A DNA stretch of 64,000 nucleotides from Glaciecola sp047250385 (GCF_047250385.1 NZ_JBLBVM010000047.1:62001-126000), one strand, 5' to 3'. Counted from the first letter of the stretch, positions 32,170-42,270 are shown. Made by a program: numbers and translations. The notes: generated by a model not told the origin, from the letters alone.

Positions 32170-35100
32170 TTACTCAATAGCAGTTACTGTCACTTTTGCT
32201 GCTTTGGCATCAGGCCCTTCAACTTTAAATTGATATAGACCAGCTGCTGGTGCAGTTATCGTCAAGTTAGTATCACTTTGGACGAGTACTTTCGGCTCAC
32301 CAAGCGTTACATTAGCAGTATCATCTGACGAAGCACCAAGGTTTACCGTAGACCAGTCTGACGTAGCTACTTTAAAGGCAACGTCGGTACCATCTAGGTT
32401 GATGTCCACAGTGTAAACACCATCACCTTGATAAACTAGAGGATCATCTTCTCCCCAGCCATTCAAGCTACCACGGATAAATACCGTATTAGCACCGAAG
32501 AACTGTTCATTGAATACTCTAATTTTTGGCTCATCAAGATCCGTGCTATCGAAGATAAACACGTATTTACCAGCTTCAGCCACATTAATGAAAATGTTAT
32601 CTCCATTTTCAACAAGCGGTAAATCTTGACCTAAAGTAATCGTGTCATCAATATCGTCTTCACTAAGCGCACCTAGGTTTGGTGCAGACCAACCTTCGTT
32701 AGCTACTTTAAATTGATATTCTTCAGCACCAAGGTCAACTGCAACAGAGTACAAACGACCACCGTCATAGTTAAACTCGTTGTCTGTACCCCATCCATTC
32801 ATGCCACCACGAAGGAAGATAGGATTACCAACATATGGCTCTTCATTAACAACTGTAAGTGTTGCAGCATCAGTATCACTAGCGTTGAAGCTAAATACAT
32901 ACGTAGCATCTACGCTAGGCGTAAAGCTCATATTGCCTTGACCACTGAATACGTCTTTCTCGACTGCTTCAGTCACTTCTGGAGCATCGTTATTACCGTA
33001 ATCAACCGAAGACCAATCGCTAGAAGCAACTTTGAATGCGTAGCTTGTGTTACCACTTAACGCTACTGCTACTTCATATACGCCATCGCCTTTATATGTG
33101 AAGGCATCAGCTTCGCCCCAACCATTCATCTCACCGCGCAAGAACACCGTGATATCACCGAATGGAACAACGTCTGGTGCGCCTGATGTAGCAAATGCAG
33201 ATAAACCATAACCACGTTCTAAGCCTTGGTTTTTAACAAACACTGCCATACTTAGAGGTGGAACAACGAACGTACCATTGCCAGACTCATCAGCTCCTTC
33301 AGAAAATGATGCGCCACGCACTACAGGGTCAATTGAATTAGCTAGCACAGTATGAAGCTCAAAACCCGTTGCTGTTAGCACTTCAATGGATTTTTCTTCA
33401 TAACCGGTGTTAACCACGACGACAATCGCATCGTATTTAGCATCAAGGTCAGGTAGCACAACATCACTGTTTGGTGTAATACCATCATCAAGACTCATTA
33501 CGATCAAGCCTTGCTGTTGACGAGAACCGATGTTGTGGAAACCAACACGCGCTTTAATGTCTTCAGCTGTAGTTAAACGGAACAGTTTGCTGTCAGTTCG
33601 AATGCTTAAGTATTCTTGGAACACTTCTGCTGCAAACTCAATATCTGACATGCTAGCTGCACGTTCTGGCGAGAACATAAATGTCCTGATCGTATCCCAC
33701 ATACTGCCGTTATCTTGTTCCATCGGTAAACCGACGTTCCAGTTATTATTTTCAAAGGTAAAGTCGACTCGGCTAAACCAGTCACCCGAATCATAAGTGT
33801 TTCTATCCATTGACTTGGAACGTAGGAAGTCGCCACCCATTTGTAAGAATGGAATACCTTGAGATAGCATCGGAATGCCGATACCGATATTTTGTGCACG
33901 AATTCTTTGCTCTAAGCTAAGATTCCTTGGCAAGTTGTAATTGTACTGATCCCACAATGACTCGTTATCATGCTTAGAAACATAGTTAATGATGTCAGCA
34001 GGATCTAAAGCATAACCACCAAGTGAACTTGTTTCCGTTGCACTACCACCTGAAGTTTCCAAAACAAAATCAGTTAATGTACCGGACATCGACATTTTAA
34101 CAATATCTTGGTCACCCATTGCTGATGCTAAGGTCATTTCACGTTCAGTTTCACCTAAACGGCTATTATCACTGCCATTGTAGAAAATATTACCGCGACG
34201 GATACCTTCACGAGTTCGGTCATTGTAAGTACCAATTTGTGTACCTGCCATATTGATTTGGTTAGCTTGCTCGTAACCACGATCTTGACGTGTCCAACCT
34301 TCACCATAGAAGTAGTTGTCTTCATCCATTTCACGCACTTTAGCATACAAGTCGACCATTGTTTGCTTAGTAGCTTGACTCATAATGTCAAAACGGAAGC
34401 CGTCAAACTTATAATGCTCAGTCCATAGAAGTAATGAATCTTCCATGAATTTTTCCATCATACGGTTACGTGGCTCTGTATCATCACAGCAAGTTTCACG
34501 AACAATAGCGCCCGTATCTACTTCATATCTGTGATAGTAGCCTGGTACTACTTTATCGAACACAGAGTTTTCAAATAAACCAGAGGCATTAGTGTGGTTG
34601 TACACAACATCTAGTACAACTCGTAAACCAATTTCATGTAATGACTGATTCATCGCACGCATTTCAACAATACGTTGCACACCATCCGGATTAGAAGCGT
34701 AGCTACCCTCTGGCGCGTTAAAATGCTTAGGATCATAACCCCAATTGAATTGGTCAATATCACGTAATTGCTGTGTGAGTTCTTGAGCAGCGCCAGGTTT
34801 TGACGTCACATTAAAGCTATTGTAAAGCTCACCAATTGTCATATCACGTGAAGTGTTATCTTGGCAGACAGCACTGGTTGGCTTCAATGCACATATTTCT
34901 TGCACGGTACTTGAGAAGTCAACAGTCTTAGTCGTATCTTCATTGATAGTTGCAATGTCATTAGCAGGCAACATATGGAAGTGAGTCAAACCTTTCTCAG
35001 CCAATGTTGCTAAATGCTGCATTGGCGATGACTCTTTCTCTGTGAAGGCTAAATATTTACCACGATTCGCTTCTGTTGTTGACTCATCTAATGCACTAAA

Positions 35101-36561
35101 GTCACGAATATGACCTTCATACAATACAGCATCTTCAGGGTCAGTGATGGTAGGAATAGTATGCGTATCCCAACCCTCTGGCTTAAGATCTTCATCATTC
35201 AAATTAACGAATTGTGAGAATCGGCCATTCATTGCAAGACCAACTGAATATGGGTCTGTCACATCCAACACTTCAATTTGATTATCCTGTGGATGGTAAA
35301 CCGTCACTTCATAACGATATAATTTGCGGTCCATATCCATAGAGCCAGCATACGTCCATATACCTGTTGCAGCATCAAGCGTCATTGGCTGAGTGCTTTC
35401 AAGTCGTTTGTCAGCTCCGTACAATTTCAATGAAACGTTTGTTGCTGTAGGTGCCCACACTTTTGCTTCAATGCCAGAGTCGGTATAAACCGGTCCAAGT
35501 ACAGCTTCATCCGCATCGTTTTCGCCTACTGTATAAAGTTGGTCGAGAACATTTGGAATCTGGATACGTGTTGCAGAAATTAATTTACCTTCGTCGTTAT
35601 ATGCACCGAGTACTGCTTGAGTTTTCAAAACAGCTTTCGCATCATCAGCAGTCCAAGAACCAGCAAATGCAGGCATACTAGATAGATGTGGAGCGATGGC
35701 TTTTTGTTCGTCAGTTAGATCAACTTCGGTTAACTCAGCTACAGTGCCGTTCAATCCTGTTTCAACAGAAACCTCAAGGCTTGCATCAGCAGAGTAATGT
35801 AACTTAACGCTATCAACTACGGCAAAGTCAACATCCCATAAGAAGGTAGTTGCATCTAACCAATGTGCTTGTGCGCCATCAATAGCTACTGGCTGCTCGC
35901 CCAAAGAATCAATTGGGAATTCATACAGAGTTGGAACACCAGAGAAAGTGAAGTTCATGCGTGCAAAACGCTCGTCTTCAGGTTGCTGCAACTTACCTTT
36001 AAAGTCGCCACCACCCAACTCTTTACCCGCATCGTCAGTACCGATGTGAATAATAAAGTTATGACAAGCACCAGTCGTTTGTGCATAACCTGGCTTTAAG
36101 TCTAACACCCAATATGCGCCATACGTAGGATCGATTCCAGTGTGTACACGCCCATTATCCCATGCAGTATCAGGATCGGCATATGCATCACACGCATCGT
36201 TGCTCCAAGTATGCAAACGATAGCCTTCATAGGAAGGGTCTGATGCACTGTTATCAGCACCTACTGCAGCTCTGTTATAATACAAAACTGCCTGGTCTTC
36301 ACCCGGGAAGAAAACAGGATCAGGTAATGACGGATTGAAACCTACAACACAAGCATCATTTGTCTCATTTGGCACGGTAGGTGCTGGACAAACAATCGGT
36401 GGTGGAGGCACACAGGCCGTCGCATCTGAATTGGGGATATTTGGAACATTACATGTTAATGCAACCTCCCCTGATTTAACATCCGCGCCACCGCAAGCTG
36501 ACAATACGAATATTGACATGATAATTGCGGCAAAGCTGATGATGCTTTTACGACTAAACAT
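32170..36561 (-). CDS. Multidomain pullulanase (GH13) lipoprotein with three C-terminal repeats
   Basis: This 1463-aa protein should hydrolyse alpha-1,6 branches of starch or glycogen at the cell surface. It has a lipoprotein signal (lipobox VLSAC, Cys23), a Cys/Pro-rich linker, a pullulanase-associated CBM41-like domain (AVLYYNR and YRLHTW), and a CBM48-like domain (GIEAKVWAPTATNVSLKLYG). The GH13 barrel has VVYNHTNASGLF, GFRFDIMSQ, YFYGEGWTR and SKHDNESLWDQ. Three tandem domains of about 105 aa end the protein, each with an MNGWG or LNGWG motif and FKVAxxxWS. ATG 36561 with GGAG nine bases upstream is preferred because it places the signal peptide at the N-terminus. ATG 36645, overlapping the TonB receptor stop, is an alternative. 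Confidence 0.9.
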   Translation of the reverse strand: MFSRKSIISFAAIIMSIFVLSACGGADVKSGEVALTCNVPNIPNSDATACVPPPPIVCPAPTVPNETNDACVVGFNPSLPDPVFFPGEDQAVLYYNRAAVGADNSASDPSYEGYRLHTWSNDACDAYADPDTAWDNGRVHTGIDPTYGAYWVLDLKPGYAQTTGACHNFIIHIGTDDAGKELGGGDFKGKLQQPEDERFARMNFTFSGVPTLYEFPIDSLGEQPVAIDGAQAHWLDATTFLWDVDFAVVDSVKLHYSADASLEVSVETGLNGTVAELTEVDLTDEQKAIAPHLSSMPAFAGSWTADDAKAVLKTQAVLGAYNDEGKLISATRIQIPNVLDQLYTVGENDADEAVLGPVYTDSGIEAKVWAPTATNVSLKLYGADKRLESTQPMTLDAATGIWTYAGSMDMDRKLYRYEVTVYHPQDNQIEVLDVTDPYSVGLAMNGRFSQFVNLNDEDLKPEGWDTHTIPTITDPEDAVLYEGHIRDFSALDESTTEANRGKYLAFTEKESSPMQHLATLAEKGLTHFHMLPANDIATINEDTTKTVDFSSTVQEICALKPTSAVCQDNTSRDMTIGELYNSFNVTSKPGAAQELTQQLRDIDQFNWGYDPKHFNAPEGSYASNPDGVQRIVEMRAMNQSLHEIGLRVVLDVVYNHTNASGLFENSVFDKVVPGYYHRYEVDTGAIVRETCCDDTEPRNRMMEKFMEDSLLLWTEHYKFDGFRFDIMSQATKQTMVDLYAKVREMDEDNYFYGEGWTRQDRGYEQANQINMAGTQIGTYNDRTREGIRRGNIFYNGSDNSRLGETEREMTLASAMGDQDIVKMSMSGTLTDFVLETSGGSATETSSLGGYALDPADIINYVSKHDNESLWDQYNYNLPRNLSLEQRIRAQNIGIGIPMLSQGIPFLQMGGDFLRSKSMDRNTYDSGDWFSRVDFTFENNNWNVGLPMEQDNGSMWDTIRTFMFSPERAASMSDIEFAAEVFQEYLSIRTDSKLFRLTTAEDIKARVGFHNIGSRQQQGLIVMSLDDGITPNSDVVLPDLDAKYDAIVVVVNTGYEEKSIEVLTATGFELHTVLANSIDPVVRGASFSEGADESGNGTFVVPPLSMAVFVKNQGLERGYGLSAFATSGAPDVVPFGDITVFLRGEMNGWGEADAFTYKGDGVYEVAVALSGNTSYAFKVASSDWSSVDYGNNDAPEVTEAVEKDVFSGQGNMSFTPSVDATYVFSFNASDTDAATLTVVNEEPYVGNPIFLRGGMNGWGTDNEFNYDGGRLYSVAVDLGAEEYQFKVANEGWSAPNLGALSEDDIDDTITLGQDLPLVENGDNIFINVAEAGKYVFIFDSTDLDEPKIRVFNEQFFGANTVFIRGSLNGWGEDDPLVYQGDGVYTVDINLDGTDVAFKVATSDWSTVNLGASSDDTANVTLGEPKVLVQSDTNLTITAPAAGLYQFKVEGPDAKAAKVTVTAIE

Positions 36562-36641
36562 AGGTAAATTCTCCAATGCTATATTTTTAATGCGACCCAA
36601 ATTAAGGCCCTTTTTAAACAGTGACGTTAAATTAATTATTC

Positions 36642-39600
36642 TCATAGTGAATACGTTAGCCCCAAGAAGAATTGTGTACCGAAGTACTGGATTGTCCCGG
36701 TGCGCGCCTCTGAACCAAAATAGCTTCGAGTAGGAGCGTCAGTTAAGTTATTCACTTGGAATAGGATCCCAAGGTTTTCATTTACTTCATAGCTTGCTTG
36801 ATAATCGATGACTAATTCAGAGTCGAAGTTTACAACTTGGTCGTTTACCGCAACTTGCTTAGAAACGAATGGTGCTCTGTAACGCGCGCTAACGCGTGTT
36901 TCAAAACCTTCATTTTCCCAAAACACGGTACCAGCCAACACTTGCTTACTTAAGCCTGGTAATAGGGCTGAATAGATACCATCACTTGCACTGGCTCTAC
37001 GAATGATTTCAGTTTCAGTATATGAGTAACTTGCACTCACACCTAAACCAGACCATAAACCAGGAAGTTTGCTGTACACTTCAGTATATGACAGCTCTAA
37101 ACCGCGAATGTAACCACCTCTAGCATTGTTTTCAGCCGTTGTGTATGAACCATTCACTACAGGAACCGTCACAAACACTTGCTCACCTAATGAATCTAAT
37201 ACCGGTTGTGCATCTTCTTCATCAGTGAATACAGGGATATCTATTTCGGTAGGTACGATAAAACCGTTAGCAGCAAAATCGTAAGGGTCAGTCGTGCTTC
37301 TATCTACGAAAGACTGAATATCTTTGTAGTACAAGGCAGCAATAAATGCACCGTCTGTATCATCAAAATAATGCTCGTACGATATGTCGTATTGGTTTGC
37401 GTAGAAAGGACGCAAGTAAGGACTGTTATCACTTTGACCTGATAAACGAGCTTCACCAATGACCGTGATTTCTCCCGTATCTATATCTTGGCGAGCTGCT
37501 GGCTCAGATACTTGAACGCCTGCATTTGCAAACATTTCGTTGATTGGAGCACGTCCCATAACTTTCGCAGCCGCGAAACGAATCAATTGATTGTCTGTCA
37601 CTCTGAAAGTTAAGTTTAGTGATGGTAAATAATCAGTATAAGTATCTTCTAAAAGAACTGGGCGGAATGTATCTACCGCTAGACCAATATCATCAGTAAT
37701 GATTTGAGCTCCGGCTTCAGGATCGCCACCAACGTTTTGTAGGAAGGTAGAAGCCTGCTTAGTATCTACCATTCTCACACCAACGTTACCGGTGACAGGT
37801 ATTCCGGCTAATTCCATATCCAAATTTGCCATGACATAAGCAGAATTAACTTCTTCGTATACTTCACCACTTTGTAATACAGACCATGAAGTGTCATTCA
37901 GTGGATCGCCATCTGGTGGATTCAATACACCATCAAATCCGCCCCAACTTTGTACTGGTTGCGGTACGCCGCCCGGGAACCAAGCGTTAAGTGCTTTATC
38001 AAGATTAATAGCTAAGTAGCTTGGGAAGTATGAAAATTCACCTTCCCAATTCACTACTGTCACCATATCGTCAGTTAAGCGTAATGGTGGCTGACTTCTT
38101 GAGAAACCAGAATCACTACCATATTCATATACTGAACGGTCATTCGTGTATGCACGATCAGAGTAACGCGCACCAAACTCAATTGAACGCACCCAGTCAT
38201 TATCTAATTGATAAGTGAAATCCAAGCGATATGCGTCTAGTTCGTCAGAGTTTTGGAATGGGTAGATACCATATTTGGAAACTAATACTCTATCTAAATC
38301 AATAAAGGCATCTTGTTGATTGAAACCTAAATCAGGTAAATCTAAGCCATTCAATAGGTAACTAATTGAAATATTTTCATCTAACAGAGGTGCTGGCGCG
38401 TTTGCATCTTCAGCAACAAGAGACCATAACAAACCGTTTCTGAAATCACTCTTAGCGGCTGAGTGGGCAATATCAAAAGACATCGACCAATTATCAGTCA
38501 TCTCCCAAACACCGTTTAAACCAAAGCTTCGTACTTCATCAAAGTCTTGGTTATCATCGTTGACCAATTCAACACGAGTATTTCCATCAGGGATGCGGTT
38601 AAAAGTTCCACCAATAACATCATTATCAACAACCGTAGGGTTGGCAATTGTCACATTGGGTGCTTCGAGTTTTACACGAAACCCACGTGCAAATTCTTCT
38701 GATTCAAATTTACTTAAGAAAGCGTCAGCTTTTAATACGAAGTTATCCGTAGGTGCCCATTCAATAGCGGCCATGTAACCGTTACGAGTTTCACCACCAC
38801 CTTTATGTTGTAATTCGAAACCTTCAGAAATATTTTCGCATTCACCACATTGTTCAGCAGCTGGACGATTCGGATCTAAATTATCCACATCACCCGAGAT
38901 GAAATCGACATCTTTCTCACGACTATAAGACAAACCAATAAACTGAGTAGAAACACTTGGTTGGAATAACCTTGCATAACCGAGAGCTACTCCTAAAGTA
39001 TCTTCAAGGAATTTACCTTGGTATGAGAAGCTTAATCTATGACCAAACTCATCAGCATCAGCAACTTCGTTTGCACGGTTGTTATACATACCGCGTACGT
39101 TCGCGTTGAATGTATGTTCTTCTGCATTCGCCAGTGGGCTTGCAGTTTTAAGTTCCACAGTTCCAGCTACACCACCTTCAATCAAAGAGGCTTTAGGCGA
39201 TTTATAAACCGCAGCGGAGCTAATCAGCTCAGATGGATACTGATCAAATTCAATTGAGCGACTACCACTCGTTGAAACTTGCTCTCGACCGTTAAGCGTT
39301 GAGAAAACGAAATCACCTGAAAGGCCTCGAATATTAATCTCTGCAGCTTGTCCACCGGTTCTAACTGCGGAAATACCAGGTAATCGTGTTAATGCATCAG
39401 CCATCGACACATCAGGTAAGCCACCTAGATCATCTGCAGAAATCTGCTCAGAAACCGTATCGCTGAAGCGTTTCTGATTAAGTGATTTTATAAGACTGGT
39501 ACTAAAGCCACGTACCTCAATTTTCTCAATGCTCTCTTCGGTACGCTCTTCCGAATCTGTCGACTCTTGTGCGTAAAGAGGCAAACTACCAAACATCATT

Positions 39601-39650
39601 CCGCTAGCAACTAATGCCGCGGTAATCAAGCTGGGTTTGAATTTAGTCAT
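36642..39650 (-). CDS. TonB-dependent outer-membrane receptor (maltodextrin-type)
   Basis: This 1002-aa protein has a signal peptide ending near PLYAQ (residue 28), a TonB-box-like IEKIEVRG, a plug domain (about residues 50-170, with ALTRLPGISAVRTGGQAAEINIRG) and a large 22-strand-type barrel ending in FLGLTYSL. It fits the group that takes up large oligosaccharides in Alteromonadales and Caulobacter. Operon position directly before a pullulanase and a LacI-type operator 127 bp upstream support import of malto-oligosaccharides or pullulan fragments. The receptor's stop overlaps a possible pullulanase start as ATGA. Substrate is inferred from context only. Confidence 0.9.
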   Translation of the reverse strand: MTKFKPSLITAALVASGMMFGSLPLYAQESTDSEERTEESIEKIEVRGFSTSLIKSLNQKRFSDTVSEQISADDLGGLPDVSMADALTRLPGISAVRTGGQAAEINIRGLSGDFVFSTLNGREQVSTSGSRSIEFDQYPSELISSAAVYKSPKASLIEGGVAGTVELKTASPLANAEEHTFNANVRGMYNNRANEVADADEFGHRLSFSYQGKFLEDTLGVALGYARLFQPSVSTQFIGLSYSREKDVDFISGDVDNLDPNRPAAEQCGECENISEGFELQHKGGGETRNGYMAAIEWAPTDNFVLKADAFLSKFESEEFARGFRVKLEAPNVTIANPTVVDNDVIGGTFNRIPDGNTRVELVNDDNQDFDEVRSFGLNGVWEMTDNWSMSFDIAHSAAKSDFRNGLLWSLVAEDANAPAPLLDENISISYLLNGLDLPDLGFNQQDAFIDLDRVLVSKYGIYPFQNSDELDAYRLDFTYQLDNDWVRSIEFGARYSDRAYTNDRSVYEYGSDSGFSRSQPPLRLTDDMVTVVNWEGEFSYFPSYLAINLDKALNAWFPGGVPQPVQSWGGFDGVLNPPDGDPLNDTSWSVLQSGEVYEEVNSAYVMANLDMELAGIPVTGNVGVRMVDTKQASTFLQNVGGDPEAGAQIITDDIGLAVDTFRPVLLEDTYTDYLPSLNLTFRVTDNQLIRFAAAKVMGRAPINEMFANAGVQVSEPAARQDIDTGEITVIGEARLSGQSDNSPYLRPFYANQYDISYEHYFDDTDGAFIAALYYKDIQSFVDRSTTDPYDFAANGFIVPTEIDIPVFTDEEDAQPVLDSLGEQVFVTVPVVNGSYTTAENNARGGYIRGLELSYTEVYSKLPGLWSGLGVSASYSYTETEIIRRASASDGIYSALLPGLSKQVLAGTVFWENEGFETRVSARYRAPFVSKQVAVNDQVVNFDSELVIDYQASYEVNENLGILFQVNNLTDAPTRSYFGSEARTGTIQYFGTQFFLGLTYSL

Positions 39651-40012
39651 AGTTGTATCCCATTACTGTTGAAGTTGACGCTTCCCTGCTTGTCATAGTG
39701 TGTGAATGACGACGCAAGTACGCCTATTTATACTTAATTATTATGTTACATTCTTGCGAGTTGTTTTAACATTCTGTGCATACGTATTCATAACATTCAG
39801 CAACATTTTATTAACAATAAGAAGGCAAATAGGCGTGATACTTGGAATGAGAATTTAGCAGTTGATTTTTTTTGCATAAAAAACAATTAGCTACAAAATT
39901 CGCCATTCTAGTGCTTAACATTTATTTAACAAGGGAAGACGAAGCATTTGTATAAACGGTCAAAGGTCATTCAGTTTTTGTACAAATCACATGCATTAGT
40001 TGAGGCAAAAAA
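39651..40012. other. Intergenic region with the TonB receptor promoter
   Basis: About 360 bp separates the TonB receptor from the sucD terminator. It is AT-rich, holds the operator at 39777-39790, and has no open frame or RNA gene that I can support. The long leader between operator and receptor start (126 bp) could carry further control. Confidence 0.5.
39777..39790. promoter_or_regulatory. LacI-type operator (copy 3)
   Basis: TGCATACGTATTCA, identical to the copy at 17692-17705, lies upstream of the TonB receptor-pullulanase operon. Two independent identical 14-mers in operator position are unlikely by chance in this window. Confidence 0.78.
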
Positions 40013-40034
40013 AAACCTGCCATAAGGCAGGTTT
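40013..40034 (-). terminator. Terminator of the suc operon
   Basis: AAACCTGCC-ATAA-GGCAGGTTT is a 9-bp perfect stem followed on the minus strand by a long T-run. It lies 26 bp after the sucD stop. Confidence 0.93.
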
Positions 40035-40059
40035 CTCAAATCTAATTAGCTTCGCTGCA

Positions 40060-40932
40060 TTACCAACCAGTAATTTCGCGTAAGCCTTTGCCGATTTCAG
40101 CAAGTGAGCGAACGGTTTTAACACCTGCAGCTTCTAATGCTTTGAATTTCTCATCAGCAGTACCTTTACCGCCAGCAATGATAGCGCCAGCATGACCCAT
40201 ACGCTTACCCGCTGGAGCAGTTACACCAGCAATATAAGAAACAACAGGCTTAGTAACGTTTGCTTTGATGTATTCAGCAGCTTCTTCTTCCGCAGTTCCG
40301 CCGATTTCACCAATCATAACGATTGCTTCTGTCGCTGGATCTTCTTGGAACAACTTCAAGATATCGATGAAGTTAGAGCCAGGGATTGGATCACCACCAA
40401 TACCCACACAAGTTGACTGGCCGAAACCTTCGTCAGTTGTTTGCTTAACAGCTTCATAAGTCAAAGTACCAGAACGAGAAACGATACCAACTTTGCCTGG
40501 CTTGTGAATGTGACCTGGCATAATACCAATCTTACACTCACCCGGAGTGATAACACCTGGGCAGTTAGGACCGATCATACGTGCGCCTTTTTGGTTCACG
40601 TATTCTTTAACGTAAAGCATATCGATAGTTGGAATACCTTCAGTGATACAAACCACTAATTCGATACCAGCATCTACTGCTTCGACGATTGAATCTTTAC
40701 AAAATGGTGCAGGTACATAAATAACAGTTGCCGTAGCGCCTGTTGAAGCAACCGCTTCTTTCACTGTATTGAATACAGGAAGACCTAAATGCGTAGTTCC
40801 ACCTTTACCTGGCGTTACACCGCCAACCATTTGAGTACCATAAGCAATTGCTTGCTCAGAGTGGAAAGTTCCTTGACCGCCAGTAAAACCTTGGCAGATA
40901 ACTTTGGTGTCTTTATTGATTAATACTGACAT
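40060..40932 (-). CDS. sucD: Succinyl-CoA ligase, alpha subunit
   Basis: This 290-aa subunit with SucC interconverts succinyl-CoA and succinate while making ATP or GTP. The CoA-binding lead VLINKDTKVICQGFTGGQGTFHSEQAI and the loop GKGGTTHLGLPVFN are canonical. The active-site His, phosphorylated in catalysis, lies in MGHAGAIIAGGKGTA. IGPNCPGVI and GIGGDPIPGSNFID are also present. The start overlaps the sucC stop by one base (TAATG), so translation is coupled. It is the last gene of the block and is followed by a strong terminator. Confidence 0.97.
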   Translation of the reverse strand: MSVLINKDTKVICQGFTGGQGTFHSEQAIAYGTQMVGGVTPGKGGTTHLGLPVFNTVKEAVASTGATATVIYVPAPFCKDSIVEAVDAGIELVVCITEGIPTIDMLYVKEYVNQKGARMIGPNCPGVITPGECKIGIMPGHIHKPGKVGIVSRSGTLTYEAVKQTTDEGFGQSTCVGIGGDPIPGSNFIDILKLFQEDPATEAIVMIGEIGGTAEEEAAEYIKANVTKPVVSYIAGVTAPAGKRMGHAGAIIAGGKGTADEKFKALEAAGVKTVRSLAEIGKGLREITGW

Positions 40933-42098
40933 TATTTGCCCTCCGCAGCAGCAACAACTTTAAGTGCGGCATCAGTCAAAGACTCTGCAGCAATGATATC
41001 TAAACCAGAACCCGCAAGTACTTCGCGACCTAGTTCAGCATTTGTTCCTTCAAGACGAACAACAACTGGTACGTTTACACCAACTTCTTTAACCGCACCG
41101 ATAATACCTTCTGCAATCATATCGCAACGTACGATACCGCCGAAGATGTTAACGAGTACTGCTTTAACGTTATCGTCTGATAAAATGATCTTGAATGCTT
41201 CAGCAACACGCTCTTTCGTTGCACCGCCCCCAACATCAAGGAAGTTAGCTGGGCTACCGCCGTGCAAGTTAACAATATCCATTGTTCCCATTGCTAGACC
41301 TGCGCCGTTAACCATGCAACCAACATTGCCATCAAGAGCAACGTAGTTTAATTCAAATTTAGCAGCATGAGCTTCACGCGCATCTTCTTGAGTAGGGTCG
41401 TTCATATCACGAACTTTTGGCTGGCGATATAGAGCGTTACCATCAACACCTAGTTTTGCGTCAAGGCAATGCAAATCGCCGTCTGCTTTGATAACTAGAG
41501 GGTTGATTTCGATAAGTGCTAAATCTAGTTCTTCAAACATCTTCGCTAAACCCATGAAGATAGTTGTGAATTGACGAATTTGAACACCTTTCAAACCAAG
41601 TTTAAACGCGATTTCACGCGCTTGGTATGGCTGTGCGCCAACTAATGGGTCAACTTCAGCTTTTAGAATCTTTTCAGGTGTTTCTTCTGCAACAGTTTCG
41701 ATTTCAACACCACCTTCTGTAGATGCCATGAAAACAATTCTGCGAGACGTTCTGTCTACAACCGCGCCAAGATACAACTCTTGAGCGATATCAGTACAAG
41801 TTTCAACAAGAATTTGGCTAACGGGTTGGCCAGCAGCGTCTGTTTGATAAGTTACTAAGTTTTTACCAAGCCAGTTTTCAGCAAAAGCTCTTATGTCGGC
41901 TTTATCTTTAACTAGTTTTACGCCGCCCGCTTTACCGCGACCTCCAGCGTGTACTTGACATTTAACTACCCACTCAGAACCGCCAATGCGGTCTGCTGCT
42001 TCAACAGCAGCTTGAGGAGTCTCAGCAGCGTATCCTTCAGATACTGGCAAACCGTATTCTTTGAATAACTGTTTGCCTTGGTATTCATGCAAATTCAT
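40932..42098 (-). CDS. sucC: Succinyl-CoA ligase, beta subunit
   Basis: This 388-aa ATP-grasp subunit binds the nucleotide and succinate in the TCA cycle. The opening MNLHEYQGKQLFKEYGLPV, the phosphate-contacting VHAGGRGKAGGVKL, EINPLVI, and the C-terminal succinate loop VNIFGGIVRCDMIAEGI are all typical. Length equals the E. coli protein (388). It lies 172 bp after sucB, an unusually long internal gap that holds two inverted repeats and might carry its own promoter or an RNA-processing site. It overlaps sucD by one base. Confidence 0.97.
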   Translation of the reverse strand: MNLHEYQGKQLFKEYGLPVSEGYAAETPQAAVEAADRIGGSEWVVKCQVHAGGRGKAGGVKLVKDKADIRAFAENWLGKNLVTYQTDAAGQPVSQILVETCTDIAQELYLGAVVDRTSRRIVFMASTEGGVEIETVAEETPEKILKAEVDPLVGAQPYQAREIAFKLGLKGVQIRQFTTIFMGLAKMFEELDLALIEINPLVIKADGDLHCLDAKLGVDGNALYRQPKVRDMNDPTQEDAREAHAAKFELNYVALDGNVGCMVNGAGLAMGTMDIVNLHGGSPANFLDVGGGATKERVAEAFKIILSDDNVKAVLVNIFGGIVRCDMIAEGIIGAVKEVGVNVPVVVRLEGTNAELGREVLAGSGLDIIAAESLTDAALKVVAAAEGK

Positions 42099-42183
42099 GT
42101 TGATTTATCCGATTTTATTTAATAGAAAAGCCGCCGATTGTTCCTCAAAAAAGTACTTAGGGCGACTTGATTTTATCTCGCTA

Positions 42184-42232
42184 AGTTTATCATAAACTCA
42201 GCTATATCATAGGTGATAACATTGTTATCACC
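42184..42232 (-). other. Two adjacent inverted repeats between sucB and sucC
   Basis: AGTTTAT-C-ATAAACT (42184-42198) is followed by GGTGATAAC-ATT-GTTATCACC (42212-42232). Neither has a T-tract on the minus strand, so they are not classic terminators. They may be an operator, an attenuator or an mRNA-stabilising hairpin in the suc transcript. Confidence 0.5.
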
Positions 42233-42270
42233 CTTGTTTCTTACGAATGACCCGATTGTTAACTTAATAT

